DNA from: Patiria pectinifera
Lineage: Eukaryota > Echinodermata > Asteroidea > Valvatida > Asterinidae
Assembly: GCA_029964075.1 (NCBI GenBank)
Contig: CM057130.1
Coordinates: 1,178,001-1,242,000 of the forward strand
DNA length: 64,000 bases
Direction of reading: 5' to 3'
The notes under the pieces are model-generated. The model saw only the letters and a list, made by a program, of their open reading frames with translations. It ran no database searches and was not told the origin of the DNA. How positions within the stretch are numbered: the stretch's first letter is position 1; the number at the start of each line of letters is the position of its first letter. The position numbers and the translations under genes were made by a program. Shown here in pieces: positions 57,501-64,000 of the stretch.

Positions 57501-60500
57501 AACTTGATGCTTGGTCGATGTCTTCCTAAAACTTCTATTACGGCACTTAGCAAGGAGGCATGCTTGACCCAAAATGTGAAGGCAAAAAAGAGAAATGCTT
57601 TTTGTTTACGCTATTAAACATTGCAAGCGATAATGTTTGATAAGTTTTGGTCAGCGATAATACCTGTCTCTGTGGGAAGTGGAATCCAGTTGCTTCCGTA
57701 GGAGCATGTGTAATTGCAAGCCGTAGCGACTAGCGAAGTACTTTGACGTAATAATGGTATTTGTCGTTTGGCAGGAGGAAGAACAGAGACAGCATCTTGA
57801 GATGATACAGCGCAAGAAGGAGTACGAAGAGCAAGAGAGACAGCGTCGTATTGATGAAACAAGACGTCTGCAGGAGCAACGTCGAGCTGAGATGGAGAGG
57901 CAGAGACAAGAGGAGTTACAGAGACGAAGGGAGGCAGAACTAGCCAAGGAACGAGAGATGCAACTACTCAAGGAAGAACGGTGAGATGGACTGAAACTAA
58001 AGGGCCTTTCAAACTGTCTACATTCTCCGTGTTTGACCCGGGTCCAACACAGAGATTACAGGAACTCCTTTCACACTAGCAAGAAGTCAACACGGCTTCA
58101 ACACGAGTGTTTGTACGGATAAAATCCTACTGTGGTAGGGACCAGGGTAGAGAGGCTGTACCTGGGTAGAAAATCTCAAATCTACACCTGATCCGAGTAG
58201 ACACCGGTGTAAGTGTGAACGGGAAGCATTGCATACCCCTGTGCCATGGGACGCTGTGCTGCTTACGGCAGACCAACATGGGTAGGCGAGACGGAAGTCT
58301 GAAAAGGCCTTAAGCTAATGGTTACCTGGGGTCCGGTTCTGCCAATGGTAGTTACTTGCCGATCAGAAATGAGGGGAGAACCAATTCAGCAATAACTTGT
58401 TCGTACTTGGCAAAACTATTTGACTGATAATTATGTTTAGTCAACCTTTAGTTAAAGCAAGAAACCCTTTTTTTTTTAAAAGTTGTCGCGGCAATCTGCC
58501 GGATTAAGATATACTTCACATAAAAATATCGTCGTGCGAAGAAAACAGTTTAAAAAAATGAACTACTAAAAAGGAAAACATCTTAAATACTGAAACATAC
58601 CTGCTGAAAAAAATTATGGTGAAAGGTCATTCAAATAAATTATGTAGTCTAAAGGAGAATGTAAAGAAAACTCCTACTAAAAACTTTACAGTTTTAAACC
58701 AGGAGCGAAAAAAAATATAGAAGAACAACGTTCAAAAGGCAAGCCAAATATATATGAAAAGGAGCACCAATAATAAAAGAGAAAAAAACAGATGGAAAAC
58801 TAAATTAATCACAATTTGCTCTGCTGCCTTTTCAGCCTCATGTGCAATATTAAATTCAGTTTACTGTTTAGGTCAGCTGTAAGCAGTGTGTCCACTGCTT
58901 TCATGTAGCCCAATAGAAATTGAAATATTATCTTTGCGAACTTGCGTTACACGTAAGAAAAATGAGAATACAACAGATAGGGTAAATAGCAAAGGTCAAA
59001 TTTGATATAGATGCATTATAGCATGACAACTGTAAAACAAGACAACTTGTGAAACAAGAACGAATCCAACACTTTCCATTCTCTCTGCGATACAGAGAGC
59101 GCGAAAAGAAGGAAGAGCTGGAACGTAAGCGCGAGCAAGAGAGACGGGCAAGAGAGGAAGCCGTGGAGAAAGAAAGACGTATCGAGGCCGAGAGGTTAGC
59201 TCGAGAAAAAGAGAGACAACAGGTAAGAAATGGCTGATGTCGCTACATTTATACACAAATATGGACTTTTCTTATGTGGCTTAATTGCGTTGACAAAGTT
59301 GATGCACTAGTAACATACCAATCCATGAGATTGCTTATTTGTGACATGTTTGCGGAGAGCAAATCTTGTTTAGTTTTGGATTCCTTTGGTTTGTCTTCTA
59401 TCTGTGAAGCTACTACTTTTTTCGTGCTGATTGTGCTTCAAAAATGAACATCAAAAAAGAACTTGAACCTCTTTCTGAATTAAGCTGTTATATTAAAAGA
59501 GGTTTAATATAAGTTTCACAGCAACCTTTTTTGTCTGCTTGTTAGGATCAGAAACACCTTGCAGATATCATGCAGAAGGAACGTGACCTCAGAGAGAAAC
59601 AGCAGGAGCAAGCCGAACACGAGAGATTGAAGGCATCCATCTTGAAACACAACACCAGCGCCTGCATGAATACCAGCAGCTCATGCCTGAATACCACCGT
59701 CACTAAAGATGGCTCACCCAAGAGCTATGATATGACCCCACAGAGGTGTGTATTGCCTGTGACTGTTGCCACACCTATCAACCACACCTATCAACCACAC
59801 CTTCCAACCACACCCTCTAACCACACCCAACAACCACACCCTCCAACCACCCTCCAACCACACCCATCAACCACACCTTCCAACCACACCCTCTAACCAC
59901 ACCCATCAACCACACCCATCAACCACACCCATCAACCACGCCCTGTTTCCCATAACACCTGCCTGAATATATGCAGCTCATATTTCAATACTACTGTGAT
60001 TACAGATTCACCTAAGACCTATGGGAGTTTACGAAATCCTGACTTTGTCTCTGCCTTCCTAAAAGCCCAATACTCATAAGAACACTACTACATGTACATG
60101 TACGTTGAAATCCTATGGAAACACTGCAACCACTAACCTTTTGTTAGACAATGTGGTGTCTCTGTAGCAGAAAGTGGACCAATGTTGTAATGATGTCTGT
60201 TGAGTCGGGGGAACTAAAATCATGAAGATGGAGCATGAAACTAAAAGCCAGAGAACGGAGAACTACTACCTCCCAACGCACATTGCCATGAATCAAGATG
60301 CTGATAGAAAAGGATTATAATACAATAACAATAATCAAGAGTATACATGCTCTAACCTTACATACTCTTTGTGGACCTGTGAACAAAAGAGGTCCACAGG
60401 ATGCAGGAAGCGTGAACGCTTTGTGGACTTGCACACGTCCACACTAGGTTTCCCCCTCTCTGGAAAACAGATTTAGAGGCATTTTGGGGTTAGGTTTATT

Positions 60501-62215
60501 TGTCGCAAAATGAAGAGGAACACTCAAGGAAATCATGATAAATAAAATTGGGTTGCAGAGTGTTCACAGTGCGAGTAAAACGATGTTTTTTGTCTTCGAT
60601 TTTTCTTAACTCCTCGAATACAAAGGAATGTCCACAGTAGGTTTGTAAGGTAAAGCTTTAGTGTATTTACAGGTGTAACTTGATGGTCTTTTTTTTGGGG
60701 GGTAGAGTACCGTTGCCTTCCACATCTGAGAACTACAACATTGATGACTTGGATAGCGGTGATTCCACGGATGAAGACGACCACCCTAAGAAGACGATAC
60801 CATCTTGGGCTCAAGGTGAGTCTAGCTGCTATCACCAACTTTCATTGTGCTCCAATCACAGTGATTAATAGGCATTGCTGTTGAATGAATGAGCGTACTG
60901 TAATGAGGTTACTTCCTGATACAAACACTAGAAAAAGCCTGTTTATTGAAGCAGATTAGTCGTTTATATTTAAATCCTGAAAATAAAGATTGTAGCAATG
61001 TAAGTAAATGCAAACATACATTCAGTGCAAAGTTGTCCTTTCAGTCAAAATCAAGCAAGTGACTGGGTTTTTTTTAACATTTAAGAACCCCCAGCCTACA
61101 TAAATCACAATTGACTGGCTGTGACTGTTAATGTAACTTGATACAGCTATGCTTTGACTGTAGGTGATTGATAAGCCAGCTGTGCCAACCACTTGCCTGC
61201 TTTTTTGACTGTTGACTGAATTTGACTAGTCACAGTGCTTACTGCAATGTGATCTGACTGTTGGTGACTAGCCTGTGTATATTGGCATGGCAGGGAAGAG
61301 GATTGAATTTTGTTGACTGTCTATGACTGTTCAGACAGCAGGAGGGGAATCAAAATAATTGAAGGAGGTACTTTTTACCACCTGAATTGGATCAGTGATG
61401 AACATTCGAAATTTGTTTGTAAAGTTTTGTTTTTGAAGCTCAATGCTTGAATTTATGTGCACATGCAAGCCAAAGGGGAAATTCAAACCGCAACAGTATA
61501 CAACGCCATGTGATTAAAGGTGTGTTGGAAGGTAGAGATCTGTTCATAAACCGGGTAAAGACTAAAGGGCCTTGACTAAAGGCTACATAATTGACCTATT
61601 GCGGTAAAATCGCATAAGAATCGCGTCAACGCAGCTTGTGAGATATTGTCCAATTACATGATATACAAATGGACGCGGAACGCGCAAAATCTGAGACAAA
61701 CAAAACTTAGTGTAGAAAAACTCCATAGGGTTGTCTAAGGGGCATGGCGAACTCGCAAACGGTGATAGGTCAATACCTGACCAACTTTCTAAATCCGGTT
61801 CGTAAGTGTGACATCACTGCAGTTTAAACCACACCCACTGCACATTAAGTAGCATTGGAACTTGAATTAGTGCAAAGTTGCATGTTTAGCCAGTGGGTGC
61901 TGGTATAACTAGTGGTGCATGCGCATGTTTGATGAAGTCACTCACGAATTGGATCTTGAGAAATTGACATTGCTGTAATAAACTTCATTATTTTGATTGT
62001 CACTAACACTCTTGAGTCTATCGTTTCTTGTTTTGTCAGGAGCTGGTTTGAAGGCAGGTTTGATCAAGCAATATTACCATCCACCGCCCAACCTGGAGAC
62101 GTTGTTTGGGCCTCTCCTACCGCCAGATCTTACCATCATCTTTGCGAAGAAGAAACCGCGCTACATGAAGAGAACCAGCTCGGCTGTGTGGGACTCGCCG
62201 TTACTGAAGGTGTGA
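48590..62215 (+). CDS. INCENP: INCENP, inner centromere protein, 13 coding exons
   Basis: Exons: 48590-48744, 50706-50825, 51633-53330, 53554-53724, 54848-54905, 55461-55583, 56282-56391, 56751-56994, 57775-57980, 59096-59222, 59546-59745, 60706-60815, 62040-62215; 3498 nt, 1165 aa (human 918). INCENP is the scaffold of the chromosomal passenger complex with Aurora B, survivin and borealin. Visible parts: an N-terminal CEN-box-like helix ([15 protein letters not shown]) followed by a basic [17 protein letters not shown] segment; a very large exon 3 (disordered, Ser/Arg/Lys/Glu-rich, with repeated EDSLDQ-type units near residues 485-555); SSFIKRNTP; a long Arg/Glu-rich single-helix or coiled-coil region (about 776-1025); then the C-terminal IN-box from SWAQG to [11 protein letters not shown]. 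The TSS triplet (1153-1155) phosphorylated by Aurora B is intact. The AAG|GTGTGA at the end could alternatively be a splice donor. Confidence 0.95.
48763..49064. mobile_element. 302-bp inverted-repeat element in INCENP intron 1
   Basis: The left CTAGGGCAAGTTCGCGCAAG is mirrored by CTTGCCCGAACTTGGCCCTAG, and TTGGTCGACTA by TAGTCGACTAATGG; arms are about 45 bp. The interior has further TAGTCGAC words. It begins only 18 bp after the exon 1 donor. Confidence 0.85.
49334..50649. mobile_element. Composite element, ATGCCCCGC ends, core of 145-bp tandem repeats
   Basis: The outer ends are ATGCCCCGC (49334) and GCGGGGCAT (to 50649). After a GT-rich run comes a core of five 145-bp tandem units starting at 49769, 49914, 50059, 50204 and 50349, each beginning GTCAGCGCGATAACTTGAG or close. 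A second transposon is inserted in the GT-rich run (49430-49723). Elements with short inverted ends and a tandem-repeat core are known from marine invertebrates; that comparison is from general knowledge. No protein is encoded. Confidence 0.82.
49430..49723. mobile_element. 294-bp inverted-repeat element nested in the composite element
   Basis: The left GTGTTACATACCCTATGTGG is mirrored by TGTCCACACAAGGTATGTAAC. A second copy is at about 60355-60652 in INCENP intron 11, sharing AACAAAAGAGGTCCACA, CTGGAAAACAG and TTAGAGGCATTTT. It interrupts the GT-rich run of the host element, so it is the younger of the two. Confidence 0.85.
51089..51490. mobile_element. TAACCCTAAC-bounded element, long form, INCENP intron 2 copy
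   Basis: It begins TAACCCTAACTCCCTAGGCC and ends GGGCAGTTAGGGTTA. The body is the reverse complement of 33441-33854, sharing the CAAGGTCTTGGGCC motif in reverse and GGGGTGACCACTGCCTGAA. It fills half of INCENP intron 2. Confidence 0.82.
54384..54570. mobile_element. 187-bp element, CAGTCGAGTCTCGTTA ends, TA target site (pogo/mariner-type)
   Basis: CAGTCGAGTCTCGTTATAAC at the left is mirrored by TAACGAGAGTCGACTG at the right, flanked by TA on both sides. An isolated right end of the same type (CGTATTAACGAGAGTCGACTG) is at 33366-33386, and a related end (GTTCGTTATAGCAGTGTTCC) at about 34759-34778. The ends resemble pogo/Tigger-type termini. It lies in INCENP intron 4. Confidence 0.82.
55249..55375. 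mobile_element. 127-bp element, CAGGCATGCAACT ends, copy in INCENP intron 5
   Basis: CAGGCATGCAACTTTTCC is mirrored by CCAGTTGCATGCCTG, and TTATAT flanks both sides. A related copy lies at about 41475-41617 in COPB1 intron 18 (GACATGCAACTTTTCC to CCAAGTTGCGTGCCTG), sharing the internal CATTGAAAAACACTG-type hairpin. Confidence 0.78.
57161..57433. mobile_element. 273-bp foldback element in INCENP intron 8
   Basis: Arms of about 85 bp run from CTGACTGTTTCTCAATCCAC, through CTAGATCC and TGAAAGGGTGT, and are mirrored by ACACCCTTTCA, GGATCTAG and GTGGATTGAGAAATAGTCAG. The interior is noncoding. Confidence 0.85.
58000..58313. mobile_element. About 310-bp inverted-repeat element in INCENP intron 9
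   Basis: AAGGGCCTTTCAAACTGTC at the left is mirrored by GTCTGAAAAGGCCTTAA at the right. The interior contains ACCCGGGT and ACACCGGTGT palindromes and is noncoding. The element begins about 20 bp after the exon 9 donor. Confidence 0.72.
59771..59945. repeat. Pyrimidine/A-rich minisatellite, CAACCACACCCAT units
   Basis: About fourteen units of CAACCACACCYWY (12-14 bp, variable) lie immediately downstream of INCENP exon 11. Open frames reading NHTHQPHPP-type peptides across it are a by-product of the repeat. Confidence 0.88.
61792..61954. mobile_element. AATCCGGTT element, copy 2, INCENP intron 12
   Basis: It begins AATCCGGTTCGTAAGTGTGA and ends GAAGTCACTCACGAATTGGAT. It is a diverged sister of 11554-11722, and ends about 85 bp before the last INCENP exon. 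Confidence 0.7.
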
Positions 62216-62560
62216 ATAAAAATGGGTACCGTCACTTTCCTTTACTCCAAACACCCTAACAAAGTAGCAGTTTGGGTCTAATTGATGAAAATTCTTCCCG
62301 GATGGAAAGTTTTCATACCGGTTCAAACGTCATTGTGCTTTGTTTTATTATTTCCAACAAAGGCAATTAAATTTGAACACAAAAGGGTGTATAGGTTTTG
62401 TTGTAAGTATATGTAGATGAAGTTTGTCTCAACACAACATTCATGTGTCGGAGGTATGTTTCTGGAAAATCACTACATTTGTTTTTATTTTTGAAGGCAA
62501 CTTACCTTGGGATTTTTTGATTGGATATTTATATGTGACGAAAATGCTGAGTAATCATAG

Positions 62561-62722
62561 AGCCCGGTTCATGCGAATGTGAAGCGAATTTGACGTCATG
62601 AAATATTCGCTACGAAATTCGCCGGAGTTGAAATGTCTTCAACTTTGGCGAATTCGCAGCGCGAATACTTGCCATGACGTCACAGATTCGCGTTCGCTTT
62701 CGCGCCGAGTATGAACCGGGCT
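62561..62722. mobile_element. 162-bp foldback element downstream of INCENP
   Basis: AGCCCGGTTCATGCGAATG at the left is mirrored by GAGTATGAACCGGGCT at the right. Internal TGACGTCATG is mirrored by CATGACGTCA and GCGAATTC by mirrored words, so the element is an almost complete palindrome with CRE-like TGACGTCA motifs in both arms. Confidence 0.85.
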
Positions 62723-63299
62723 TAATGGGGAAGATGATAAATTGTTTGAACAAAGATTGATTAAATAATCCTCATAATCATTAACCCTCCTTTTCAAATG
62801 GATGAAAGCAGATTCTCCTTCTCAGGGCATTGTTGTATTCTTGATGTTCTTTCATCTGAATTTTTTATTTTCAAACCCTTTCCAAATCCACTCTGTGGTA
62901 CTCCTTTGGCAGATTTATTCTATTTGAACAAATGTGGACACCACATTAAATTGATGGTGGTTGGTTGTACAGTACTGCATCCATCGAAATCATGCAGACG
63001 ATTGTGGCTGGTTAGTGTTCGAAGAGTGTAAAATAAATGAAAATTTCATTTGGGCGATTTGTTGATCTAATTTTTGTAAAACGTGTGATTAGAGAGATTT
63101 AGATTTACTAATTGTTTTGTTCCATTAGATATAGAAAAAAAAATTGCTACCAGAGATGTGATGGGAAGTTTTATCGTGTAACAATACAGACCTGTATTTG
63201 TTTTTTTAGACTTGCATGTATAAACAATAAGAGAAGCATATACTAAAAATAACAATACTTGCTTTAGAATGTTAATTTCGTATTGTAAGATTTCAACCG

Positions 63300-63485
63300 G
63301 AAAAGCAAAAAAAAAAAAGAGACGCGAAGTCATAGTGGTGTAAATTTAATGAGTTTCTTGGGGGGGCAAAATGTCCCTGCCCCCCTCTAAAATTGAGAAA
63401 TTCGGAATATGTTGAGAAATACAGGAATTTTTTTGGGAAAAATATGTTTTGCCCCCCTCTAGAAAAAATCCTGGCGACGCCCATG
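63300..63485. mobile_element. Truncated copy of the hAT-like element at 23770
   Basis: It matches the right two thirds of 23770-24040 (AGTGGTGTAAATTTAATGAG, GGGGGGCAAAATGTCCCT, CTAGAAAAAATCCTGGCGAC, ending GACGCCCATG) and lacks the left terminus. Confidence 0.85.
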
Positions 63486-64000
63486 ACTACTAGGGCATTT
63501 GGACATCTTATAAGGAGCTGATAGTGTTAGTGTGTGAGCTTGTACATAACCGATTACTATGAGAGCGAATTTGAGGTCAGGAATGTGTATCTTACAACTG
63601 TTTCACACTTGCGTTCAAGTGTATTTGGAATTACCTCACATAAATTGGATCCACCTAAATAGAATTTGTTTCCAGACAGGCGAGCTTTACATGTCAGTTT
63701 TTCATTTACCAGGTTCTGAACGACTGCACCTGTCCATGTTTCACGTGAACACACTCCTTAGTTCTCTTAACTAGTTCAGTGCAGCGTCCGTAGGAAACAG
63801 GTGTTTTTTAGACTCAAAATATGACATCGTGCTTTGTTTGCACATGTGTTTTTCTGGGAGAAAATTTGCTTGAGTGAAATGCACCTCTGATGTTGCCGAA
63901 ACGTTTTTCACTTTGCACTAGCCGACCAACTTTTTAGAAAACGATTAATCGGGAGGATTGGTACGAGTGGCTTCAAAATGCTGCGACTTCCCTCAAATTG

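Larger units (their letters stand above)
62216..64000. other. INCENP 3' flank
   Basis: AATAAA overlaps the stop codon at 62215-62220 and another lies at 63032-63037; the second is the more credible poly(A) signal. A foldback element (62561-62722) and a truncated hAT-like copy (63300-63485) are present. No further gene can be supported to the end of the window. Confidence 0.55.

Overview
This is a eukaryotic genomic window: genes are split into many short exons with GT..AG borders, long AT-rich introns, and a very high load of short inverted-repeat transposons. The coding sequences are animal, and closest in character to deuterostome proteins. Very frequent TAGGCCTA-like and TACATGTA-like words suggest a marine invertebrate deuterostome, most likely an echinoderm. 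The species assignment is an inference.

Layout, left to right. (1) The 5' part of TMEM138, a four-pass ciliary membrane protein, lies on the minus strand (292-846) and runs off the left edge. (2) DERA, deoxyribose-phosphate aldolase, is complete in 8 exons (3498-12428, 319 aa) with all catalytic residues. (3) A two-exon gene of 860 aa, mostly predicted disordered, which I do not recognise (15290-18919). (4) A repeat-rich gap (18.9-25 kb) holding a 776-bp foldback element, a 16-bp minisatellite and three tRNA-like SINE units. (5) COPB1, the beta subunit of the COPI coat, complete in 21 coding exons (25389-43629, 956 aa). (6) A gap with a plausible CCAAT/TATA/CHR promoter. (7) INCENP, the chromosomal passenger scaffold, in 13 coding exons (48590-62215, 1165 aa). 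(8) A short 3' flank with more repeats. DERA, the unknown gene, COPB1 and INCENP are all on the plus strand; TMEM138 and DERA are head to head.

The genes belong to unrelated housekeeping or cell-division pathways (cilium, deoxynucleoside catabolism, Golgi coat, mitosis) and do not form an operon-like unit. The most unusual content is in COPB1, where two different exons are preceded by arrays of decayed tandem copies of their own acceptor site and 5' end. The last copy of the first array keeps an intact acceptor and an open, in-frame 120-bp unit. The second theme is the transposon load: at least twenty short inverted-repeat or foldback elements. Several have clean target-site duplications (TA, TTAA, 8 bp, 9 bp) that date and order their insertion, including one element nested inside another.

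All gene models were built by eye from reading frames, splice signals and remembered family sequences. No alignment or expression data were available.
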